5,391 nt of DNA from Planctomycetaceae bacterium (GTDB taxonomy: Bacteria; Planctomycetota; Planctomycetia; Pirellulales; Pirellulaceae), in assembly GCA_002702965.1 (NCBI GenBank), contig PADE01000023.1, forward strand, positions 1-5,391, given 5' to 3'. Below, one piece after another: positions 1-4,432 of this stretch. Positions within the stretch are counted from its first letter, which is position 1. Each line of letters starts with the position of its first letter. Position numbers and translations under genes: made by a program. A model generated the notes under the pieces. The model made no database searches and was not told where the DNA came from. It saw only the letters and a list, made by a program, of their open reading frames with translations.

Positions 1-600
1 CGGTCTGGACGGTGATCACCGGCATGAACACCGTGCCTGCTGGCGCGCCTCGGCCCCCGCTGGAGACGGCCGCTACGACGGGCCGCTGGAGCGGAAGTTC
101 GAGCAACATGCATTCCACGGATGTGATCTTCACGGGGCGCTCGCACAGCGGGACATGGTGTGGGTCAGAAGAAATGGGTCAGAAGCCGTAGTCAGGTGTG
201 CTGCCCGTGCCGGCTGGCGGGCGCCGGCAACACCCCGGTCCGTTTCGCCGATCCTCCCAAAATCGGGCCGAGTGTCAACCTGGCAACGGGGACCCACACG
301 GGGGCTTTGCAGATCCGTTCCGGGGCGCTCGGAAAAGTCGTGGCGATCGCCGGGGCCGGTCTCTCGACAACGGGTCGCAAGTTGGATTCCAGAGGGCTCT
401 ACCGGTCCGCTGGCGAAACGGCTGTCTGTCATTGACGAGGGTTGCGAGTCGACGATCGACGCGGCCGTGAACCTGGCAGGCCTCGCACGCTGTTTTACGG
501 CGATGGCCAGCAACATCGCGGGGTGCCTGTTGTCCCCGCCGAGGTCGGCAGCGGGCGTCGAGTCGGCCGGCGGGTGCTAGCGGACTTTGAAGGGGTCGAA
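1..600. other. 600-bp stretch with no supportable complete gene; possible edge of a cut-off gene at the far left
   Basis: No recognisable protein or RNA gene was found. Several overlapping frames stay open for 60-190 codons, but the translations are Arg/Pro/Gly-rich and resemble nothing I know, as expected by chance in GC-rich DNA. At the extreme left, two antisense frames share GC-rich third positions. One is a plus frame from base 3 to a TAG at 189-191 (fragment begins VWTVITGMNTVPAG). The other is a minus frame leaving the left edge, with possible starts at GTG 133 or ATG 109 (contains AGTVFMPVITVQT). One of them may be the end or start of a neighbouring gene, but I cannot decide which. 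Also present are a perfect 12-bp palindrome CGGTGATCACCG (10-21) and a 7-bp inverted repeat TGCCGGC/GCCGGCA (208-229). No tRNA, tmRNA, SRP or RNase P signature was seen. Confidence 0.5.
161..185. repeat. 11-bp direct repeat with 14-bp period
   Basis: TGGGTCAGAAG occurs at 161-171 and again at 175-185, separated by AAA, so the period is 14 bp. It lies in sequence with no assigned gene. It looks like a small slippage duplication and no function can be assigned. Confidence 0.7.
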
Positions 601-606
601 TTGACG

Positions 607-635
607 TTGACCCGGGCGCGCCACCCCCCTATTAT
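607..635 (+). promoter_or_regulatory. Predicted sigma70-type promoter for the lipoprotein transcript
   Basis: TTGACC (607-612, five of six consensus bases) and TATTAT (630-635, five of six) are separated by exactly 17 bp. This is the best promoter match upstream of the lipoprotein gene. Transcription would start near 642, giving a leader of about 235 nt before the lipoprotein start at 877 and about 115 nt before the small ORF at 757. Planctomycete promoters are not well characterised, so this rests on general housekeeping-sigma consensus only. Confidence 0.5.
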
Positions 636-637
636 CC

Positions 638-671
638 CGCCCCGTCGACACCAGTAGAGGCCGACGGGGCG
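638..671. promoter_or_regulatory. 10-bp perfect dyad at the predicted transcription start
   Basis: CGCCCCGTCG (638-647) is the perfect reverse complement of CGACGGGGCG (662-671), with a 14-nt spacer. It begins three bases after the predicted -10 box and covers the predicted start near 642. As DNA it could be an operator. As RNA, the transcribed part (CCGTCG with CGACGG) would give a hairpin at the very 5' end of the message. There is no T-run after it, so it is a poor terminator candidate for anything upstream. Confidence 0.45.
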
Positions 672-756
672 TCGCTGGCGCATCCATACGGTTCGCTATA
701 TGGGTTGTTCGTCAATCTTTGCGGATTGGTTTATCTGTAGGGAACAGGGAGCCGAA

Positions 757-855
757 ATGGATTATGTGGCCTGCACCGGTGAATCGGCGGTCCACATTGA
801 CCAACCGCACGGGGTTTCCTGTGAAGCGAGCTGCCGCGAGTCTCTAGTGGCTTAA
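757..855 (+). CDS. Possible 32-residue small ORF in the lipoprotein leader
   Basis: The ORF runs from ATG at 757 to TAA at 853-855, 21 nt before the lipoprotein start. Its support is a strong Shine-Dalgarno match, AGGGAG at 746-751, five bases before the ATG and better than the site in front of the lipoprotein itself. The product begins MDYVACTGES and has three cysteines (C6, C23, C27), no membrane segment and no signal peptide. I recognise no family. It could be a small co-transcribed protein or an upstream ORF that couples translation to the lipoprotein. It could equally be a chance ORF, because 32 codons is short and codon use is not strongly biased. Confidence 0.3.
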   Translation: MDYVACTGESAVHIDQPHGVSCEASCRESLVA

Positions 856-876
856 CAAGATAAGGGCGCAGTTGTC

Positions 877-1833
877 ATGCGAGTATTGAATTCAGGTTCC
901 AGCTTGGCTGCGGTGTTACTGGTTGGGTTGAGTTGCACATTGACCGGTTGCAAGACCCCCGGCTGGTTCGGCGGCGGCAATGACACCAACGCGGCGACCG
1001 CACAGAGCACACCGTTACCGTCGTATGCGGCGAATCCCAAAACCGTGACAACGCCCGCCACCACGGCCGCAAACAATCCCTATCAGGGTTATCCCAACCG
1101 CGCCGCGACGACCGCCAATGCACCGCGCACCACTGGCCAGCCGGCGGTCGGAACGGCGGCGAGCAACGGCGGTTACGGCTCCGGGGCGACCGCTGCCCGC
1201 CCGTATGCTGCACCGAACCCAGCCGCTGCGAATCAGGGTACTCCCTATCGTCGGACTCCCGTCGGCACCACCGCGGCTGGCGGCTCTGCTCCGCTCTACC
1301 GGTCGACGACCCCGACCACGAATTACCCCACTCAACCGGCCTCCACAGCTCCCTATCGAAACCCGACGGGTGCCACACCCGCTCCGCTGGGCGCTGGACA
1401 ATCGACCGGCGCCGCGCCGCGACCGAGTTACGGAACAACCGGGTATCAAAATCGACCCCTGGGTGAAGCCCCCGGTAGTTATCAGCGCTCCACCTATCAA
1501 CAGACGCCGACCAACGCTCCCACGTACTCGCCGGCGCCCACACCACCTCGCAGTTATCAGTCGACCGGTGCCGCCGCGGTATACACCGCCACGGCTCCGC
1601 AGAACGGAGTGACGCAACCGGGCACCGCGGCTGCCAACCGCCCGATCACGGCGCCCACTGCGGGAGGGCAGGGTTTGACGCATCCGGCTTCGGCGTCGAC
1701 GCCGTGGGCACCGACCGCGGCCGGCCAGTACCGCCCGGGGAGTACGGGCGGGGCCCTGAATCCATCGACTCAGCCGTTGCTGCCGATCGGTCCGACCCAA
1801 ACCTCGGTCAGTCCATCGACAACGAATCGCTGA
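877..1833 (+). CDS. Low-complexity Thr/Pro/Ala/Tyr-rich predicted lipoprotein
   Basis: The product is 318 residues and I recognise no functional family. Residues 1-24 form a type II signal peptide: a short basic start, a hydrophobic core about L10-L18, and lipobox L22-T23-G24-C25, so C25 should be lipidated and anchored to a membrane. The +2 residue is Lys, not Asp, which in Lol-dependent bacteria favours the outer membrane (inference). The mature part is low complexity, with no predicted globular domain and no second cysteine. Seventeen tyrosines are spread through it in loosely repeated settings such as NPYQGYP, RPYAAP, TPYRR, APYRNP and RSYQSTG. Only two acidic residues are present (D36 and E197) against about 17 Lys/Arg, so the chain is basic and probably extended. 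The start ATG has a modest AAGGG at 862-866, ten bases upstream. An intrinsic terminator follows 26 nt after the stop. Frame choice rests on the signal peptide; long ORFs in other frames here are shadows. Confidence 0.85.
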   Translation: MRVLNSGSSLAAVLLVGLSCTLTGCKTPGWFGGGNDTNAATAQSTPLPSYAANPKTVTTPATTAANNPYQGYPNRAATTANAPRTTGQPAVGTAASNGGYGSGATAARPYAAPNPAAANQGTPYRRTPVGTTAAGGSAPLYRSTTPTTNYPTQPASTAPYRNPTGATPAPLGAGQSTGAAPRPSYGTTGYQNRPLGEAPGSYQRSTYQQTPTNAPTYSPAPTPPRSYQSTGAAAVYTATAPQNGVTQPGTAAANRPITAPTAGGQGLTHPASASTPWAPTAAGQYRPGSTGGALNPSTQPLLPIGPTQTSVSPSTTNR

Positions 1834-1859
1834 TCGGCAACTTTTCGAATCGATCCGGG

Positions 1860-1890
1860 AACGCCTCGCCCCGTGGGAGCGAGGCGTTTT
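1860..1890 (+). terminator. Rho-independent terminator of the lipoprotein gene
   Basis: AACGCCTCGC (1860-1869) pairs perfectly with GCGAGGCGTT (1879-1888) around a 9-nt loop, and the run TTTT (1887-1890) closes it. The site begins 27 nt after the lipoprotein stop. The T-run is short and exists only on the plus strand, so termination should work mainly for the lipoprotein transcript, though the stem also lies downstream of the convergent SDR gene. Confidence 0.8.
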
Positions 1891-1909
1891 CGTGCGCTCA
1901 GCGTGCGAC

Positions 1910-1934
1910 GGGAACGCGAGCTCCGTTCGTTCCC
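1910..1934 (-). terminator. Weak inverted repeat just past the SDR stop codon
   Basis: GGGAACG (1910-1916) and CGTTCCC (1928-1934) form a 7-bp stem with an 11-nt loop, starting 11 nt after the minus-strand SDR stop. On the minus strand it is followed by GTCGCACG, not by a T-run. It could be a Rho-assisted stop or a 3'-end stabilising hairpin, and evidence for intrinsic termination is poor. Confidence 0.3.
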
Positions 1935-1945
1935 CACCGCACCGC

Positions 1946-2701
1946 TTACCACGGGGTCAGACCGCCATTGACGCAAATCGTCTGTCCAGTCACGAAGGAC
2001 GCCTCGTCGCTGGCCAGGAATAGCGTGGCGTCACCCACGTCCTGAGGTTGTCCCCAGCGTCCGATCGGGATTTGGTCGAGATAAGCCTGTTTCTGCTCGG
2101 GGGGGTCGCCGGCGTGGCGCTCGGTGGGGATCCACCCGGGAGCCACCATGTTCACGGTCACTCCCGTTGGAGCCAGTTCGGTGGCCATGCTTCGGGTCCA
2201 ACCAATCTGCGCTCCTTTGGCCGCGACGTAGGCGCTAAACGGTGCGACGCTCCGATGAAACACCTCGCTGACAATGTTGATGATTCGGCCGGACTTTCGC
2301 TGCTTCATCGTCGGCAATGCCCGCTGCGTCAAGAGAAAGGGACTCTTGAGGAAGAAGTCGATCATCGTTTGATAGCACTGCCAATCGTATTCTTCGACGG
2401 CGCGCTGCGGCTGGTCGCAGGTTGCATTGGGGACCAGGATGTCGACTTCTCCGAGGCTTGTTTCGACGGTTTCGAACAACCGGTTGACCCCCTCAAGGGT
2501 GGTCACATCGGACTGCGCCAAAACGGTCTCGATTCCCGCCTTCCGGTACTCCTCGAGAGTGGCTTGGGCGCGCTCGGTCTGGTGCAGATAGTTGACCGCG
2601 ACCCGAGCGCCGGCGAGCCCCAGTGCGCGGCCGATACCTTTACCCAGCCCGGTGGAATTTCCGGTGACGACTGCCACCCGCCCCGAGAGATCGAACGCCA
2701 T
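1946..2701 (-). CDS. Classical short-chain dehydrogenase/reductase (SDR), FabG-like, substrate unknown
   Basis: The product is 251 residues, the usual length for a classical SDR: a cytoplasmic NAD(P)-dependent Rossmann-fold oxidoreductase. The cofactor motif TGNSTGLG is at 13-20. The catalytic Ser is S145 in INIVS, and Y158 and K162 form YVAAK; the S-to-Y distance of 13 matches FabG. The substrate-loop start VNMVAPGW is at 183-190 and the C-terminal NGG motif at 245-247. The second beta strand ends VNY without an acidic residue, which allows NADPH (inference). Two motifs are off-family. The usual NNAG is PNAT (91-94), and the tetrad Asn, expected in a VNLKG-like block, aligns with F117 (FFLKS). 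The start was placed at the ATG at 2701, since a longer frame back to 2785 would precede the Rossmann strand with 28 unrelated residues and 2701 has a well-spaced GGGAG. It is convergent with the lipoprotein and divergent from waaA, so context does not reveal the substrate. Confidence 0.9.
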   Translation of the reverse strand: MAFDLSGRVAVVTGNSTGLGKGIGRALGLAGARVAVNYLHQTERAQATLEEYRKAGIETVLAQSDVTTLEGVNRLFETVETSLGEVDILVPNATCDQPQRAVEEYDWQCYQTMIDFFLKSPFLLTQRALPTMKQRKSGRIINIVSEVFHRSVAPFSAYVAAKGAQIGWTRSMATELAPTGVTVNMVAPGWIPTERHAGDPPEQKQAYLDQIPIGRWGQPQDVGDATLFLASDEASFVTGQTICVNGGLTPW

Positions 2702-2709
2702 GGAGACTG

Positions 2710-2714
2710 CTCCC
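2710..2714 (-). promoter_or_regulatory. Ribosome binding site deciding the SDR start
   Basis: On the minus strand GGGAG lies eight bases before the ATG at 2701. This supports the 251-residue start over the in-frame upstream start at 2785. Confidence 0.6.
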
Positions 2715-2774
2715 AAAAGATGTCGGGCAACCGTGTTGCCACGCGCACGGTCGGTGCGCGACGGCGCGCAGATC

Positions 2775-2803
2775 ACACTAAGCAAATCTCCCTACACTGA
2801 CAA
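2775..2803 (-). promoter_or_regulatory. Candidate promoter for the SDR gene
   Basis: On the minus strand TTGTCA (plus 2798-2803, five of six consensus bases) is followed after 17 bp by TAGTGT (plus 2775-2780, three of six). Transcription would start near 2768 and leave a leader of about 67 nt. The weak -10 makes this tentative. The -35 overlaps one of the GACAAG motifs found in this intergenic region. Confidence 0.3.
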
Positions 2804-2814
2804 GGATCCTGGCG

Positions 2815-2838
2815 GCGGTCGGCCCCCGACCGCGGGGG
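2815..2838. promoter_or_regulatory. Two overlapping, mutually exclusive GC hairpins
   Basis: GCGGTCGG (2815-2822) pairs with CCGACCGC (2826-2833) across a 3-nt loop. The overlapping CCCCCG (2823-2828) can instead pair with CGGGGG (2833-2838) across ACCG. The element lies between the divergent SDR and waaA genes, upstream of both predicted transcription starts, so it more likely acts as DNA than as RNA unless a transcript starts further out. No T-run follows on either strand. Confidence 0.35.
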
Positions 2839-2848
2839 AGCGAAGATG

Positions 2849-2879
2849 TCTCTTGTCCTGAATCTCATTTGACAAGAGA
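2849..2879. promoter_or_regulatory. 9-bp dyad upstream of waaA, operator-like
   Basis: TCTCTTGTC (2849-2857) is the perfect reverse complement of GACAAGAGA (2871-2879), separated by 13 nt. The right arm overlaps the predicted waaA -35 box (2869-2874), which is a typical position for a repressor site. The core GACAAG also occurs at 2799-2804, within the candidate SDR -35 region. A transcription-factor site serving both divergent genes is an inference. Confidence 0.4.
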
Positions 2880-2896
2880 ATCCGCACTGATTGAAT
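2869..2896 (+). promoter_or_regulatory. Candidate promoter for waaA
   Basis: A perfect -35 hexamer TTGACA (2869-2874) is followed after 16 bp by TTGAAT (2891-2896), which matches four of six -10 bases. Transcription would start near 2903 and give a leader of about 37 nt. The -10-like hexamer is copied at 2905-2910 by the 14-bp tandem repeat, but that copy is too far from the -35 to pair with it. Confidence 0.4.
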
Positions 2897-2918
2897 CCAA
2901 CGCCTTGAATCCAACGCC
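2891..2918. repeat. 14-bp tandem duplication before waaA
   Basis: TTGAATCCAACGCC is present twice head to tail (2891-2904 and 2905-2918), and the next four bases TTGA begin a third, broken copy. It sits between the candidate -35 and the waaA start codon, in the predicted -10/leader region. The perfect identity suggests a recent slippage duplication. Confidence 0.9.
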
Positions 2919-2939
2919 TTGAGTTGCCGACTTCGAACG

Positions 2940-4256
2940 ATGCGGTATGTTCTCAATACGCTCTATCTGATCACCTTGCTGGCCGCTGCGCCCTGGTTGC
3001 TGTGGGTCGCGCTGAGGCGGGGAAAGTACCGACGTGGCTGGGGTGCGAAGCTGCTGGGCCGGGTGCCGCGTAGCACCGGGGAAGACGAAGTGATTTGGTT
3101 CCATGCCGTGAGTGCCGGTGAAGTCAATCTACTGGTACCACTGGTGGCAGCGTGGCGGGTTCGTTACCCCCACTGGACGGTTTGTATTTCGACGACCACC
3201 CGGACCGGGTACGACCTGGCGCGAGAGCGATTTTCGACATTGTCGGTGTTCTATTGTCCCCTCGATTTTAGCTGGGCGGTCTCCGCAGCGCTGCGCCGGG
3301 TCCGTCCCACCCTGTTGATCCTGGCGGAATTGGAGCTCTGGCCCAATCTGATTGCCGCGGCCAGACGGCAACGGGTGCGCGTCGCGGTCGTCAACGGCAG
3401 GATGAGTGATCGTAGTCTGCGCGGTTACCGCAGGCTGCGCCTCGGGGTGGCACGCATGTTATGCTCGATCGACGTGCTGGCAGTCCAGACCGAAGAGTAC
3501 CGATCGCGATTTATCGCGCTTGGCGCTCGCGCCAGCGCGGTCCATGTGACGGGATCGGTCAAGTTCGATGGCGCCCAAACCGATCGCCAAAATCCAGCCA
3601 CGCGTCGGCTTGCCACGCTGGCGGGGATCGCCCCCGGTGAGCGCGTGTTTCTGGCCGGTAGCACGCAGCGGGGCGAGGAGCTGGCAGCGATTGAGACCTA
3701 TCAGCGATTGCGCACACGGTACCCGGAACTGCGCTTGATTCTCGTTCCCCGCCATCCAGAACGTTTTCCGGAAGTTGCCGAGCTGTTAGATCGATCGGGT
3801 CTCTGCTGGGCGCGTCGTTCTACGCTACCCGATGTGCCACTGCCTGTGGAGGCGGTGTTATTGGTGGATCGGGTGGGTGAATTAGGGGCCTGGTGGGGAA
3901 CCGCTCAGATCGCCTTTGTGGGGGGCAGCCTGGGGCGCCGTGGGGGTCAGAATATGATTGAGCCGGCGGCCTACGGGGCGGCCGTCTGTTTTGGTCCCAA
4001 TACGCGCAATTTTCGGGCCGTGGTGAGCGCCCTGCTGCGCTGCGAGGCTGCTGTTGTCATTCGAAATCGAGCGGAATTGGAACGGTTTGTGGAGCGCTGT
4101 CTCGTCGATCCGGCTTACGGCCAGGCCCTCGGAGCGCGGGCCCAACAGCTCGTCGGTGAGAACTTGGGAGCGACCGTCAAGACGATCGACCTGCTCGGCC
4201 AGCTGCCGGGACTCGTACCGCCGCAAACAGGTCGGTCCACCGTGGCTGCGGCTTGA
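2940..4256 (+). CDS. waaA: 3-deoxy-D-manno-octulosonic acid (Kdo) transferase WaaA/KdtA
   Basis: WaaA transfers Kdo from CMP-Kdo to the lipid A precursor, the first inner-core step of LPS synthesis, at the cytoplasmic face of the inner membrane. The product is 438 residues (E. coli about 425), GT-B fold. A hydrophobic N-terminal segment (about 5-25) is followed by basic residues and the family block WGAKLLGR (34-41). HAVSAGE is at 55-61, and E61 matches the catalytic base of the family's SVGE motif. ELELWPN is at 130-136. The C-terminal CMP-Kdo half has LVPRHPERF (268-276), GGSLGRRGGQN then MIEP (328-342), and GPNTRNF (352-358). No key block is missing. The start chosen is the ATG at 2940; an in-frame TTG at 2919 would add seven residues but lies in the tandem repeat. 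No clear Shine-Dalgarno precedes either. Whether one or two Kdo residues are added cannot be read from the sequence. Confidence 0.95.
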   Translation: MRYVLNTLYLITLLAAAPWLLWVALRRGKYRRGWGAKLLGRVPRSTGEDEVIWFHAVSAGEVNLLVPLVAAWRVRYPHWTVCISTTTRTGYDLARERFSTLSVFYCPLDFSWAVSAALRRVRPTLLILAELELWPNLIAAARRQRVRVAVVNGRMSDRSLRGYRRLRLGVARMLCSIDVLAVQTEEYRSRFIALGARASAVHVTGSVKFDGAQTDRQNPATRRLATLAGIAPGERVFLAGSTQRGEELAAIETYQRLRTRYPELRLILVPRHPERFPEVAELLDRSGLCWARRSTLPDVPLPVEAVLLVDRVGELGAWWGTAQIAFVGGSLGRRGGQNMIEPAAYGAAVCFGPNTRNFRAVVSALLRCEAAVVIRNRAELERFVERCLVDPAYGQALGARAQQLVGENLGATVKTIDLLGQLPGLVPPQTGRSTVAAA

Positions 4257-4307
4257 TCCAGGCCGGCGCCCGTCGGGTCCGCATTCTGCGCACCGGTAGC
4301 GCCTGGA
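4257..4307 (+). terminator. Long inverted repeat directly after the waaA stop
   Basis: TCCAGGC (4257-4263), immediately after the waaA TGA, is complementary to GCCTGGA (4301-4307) over a 37-nt GC-rich interior. No T-run follows, so it is not a standard intrinsic terminator. It may protect the 3' end or assist Rho-dependent stopping, and support is weak. Confidence 0.25.
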
Positions 4308-4313
4308 CGGCTG

Positions 4314-4335
4314 CACCAACGTCGGCACGTTGGTG
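4314..4335. promoter_or_regulatory. Perfect 9-bp dyad overlapping the metK -35 region
   Basis: CACCAACGT (4314-4322) and ACGTTGGTG (4327-4335) are perfect reverse complements around CGGC. As RNA this is a compact hairpin at the end of the waaA transcript, but AAAATCG follows, not a T-run. As DNA, the right arm contains the only plausible -35 hexamer (TTGGTG, 4330-4335) for the TATAAT box downstream, so a repressor or activator site is an alternative reading. Confidence 0.5.
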
Positions 4336-4359
4336 AAAATCGAGTGTGCCAACTATAAT
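4330..4359 (+). promoter_or_regulatory. Predicted metK promoter
   Basis: A perfect -10 box TATAAT (4354-4359) lies 18 bp after TTGGTG (4330-4335), which matches only TTG of the -35 consensus. Transcription would start near 4366, leaving a metK leader of about 67 nt. The weak -35 inside a dyad suggests regulated use (inference). Confidence 0.55.
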
Positions 4360-4377
4360 ACCCCCTTTCTCGCCGCG

Positions 4378-4402
4378 GCTGCCCGAGTCAGGTCGAGGCA
4401 GC
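4378..4402 (+). promoter_or_regulatory. Hairpin in the metK 5' leader
   Basis: GCTGCC (4378-4383) pairs with GGCAGC (4397-4402), and the stem continues inward with CGA (4384-4386) against TCG (4393-4395) past a single bulged A (4396), closing on the loop GTCAGG. It ends 15 nt before the ribosome binding site. It does not match the SAM-I, SAM-II or SMK-box consensus as I know them. It could affect translation or be incidental. Confidence 0.35.
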
Positions 4403-4417
4403 GAATTCTACGTTCTT

Positions 4418-4424
4418 GGAGGAG
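4418..4424 (+). promoter_or_regulatory. Strong ribosome binding site of metK
   Basis: GGAGGAG lies eight bases before the GTG at 4433 and 14 bases before the in-frame ATG at 4439. The spacing favours the GTG start, which adds only two residues. Confidence 0.75.
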
Positions 4425-4432
4425 CCAAACTG

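Noticed and set aside
155..580. Overlapping ORFs of 90-190 codons on both strands (155-580 plus, open from base 2; 130-516 minus)
   Set aside because: Mutually overlapping, unrecognisable Arg/Pro/Ser-rich products, no good ribosome binding site. The open length is compatible with chance in GC-rich DNA.
875..1546. 223-codon minus-strand ORF and the 1118-1612 plus-strand ORF within the lipoprotein gene
   Set aside because: Overlapping shadows with Arg/Trp/Pro-rich products and no start signals of their own.
1015..1800. 261-codon minus-strand ORF opposite the lipoprotein
   Set aside because: Arg/Gly/Ser-rich translation without family features. It mirrors the GC-rich low-complexity codons of the lipoprotein, whose frame has a clear signal peptide and lipobox.
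2702..2785. 28-residue N-terminal extension of the SDR
   Set aside because: The Rossmann strand begins just after the ATG at 2701, which has a well-spaced GGGAG. The extension has no signal peptide or family similarity.
2048..2800. 250-codon plus-strand ORF opposite the SDR gene
   Set aside because: The antisense strand encodes a complete SDR with all positional motifs; this is its mirror.
2919..2939. TTG start for waaA adding seven residues
   Set aside because: No ribosome binding site, the codon lies in the tandem repeat, and the ATG at 2940 directly precedes the expected hydrophobic N-terminus.
4366..4432. SAM riboswitch in the metK leader
   Set aside because: At about 67 nt it is too short for SAM-I, and I see no SAM-II or SMK-box signature; only a simple bulged hairpin is supported.
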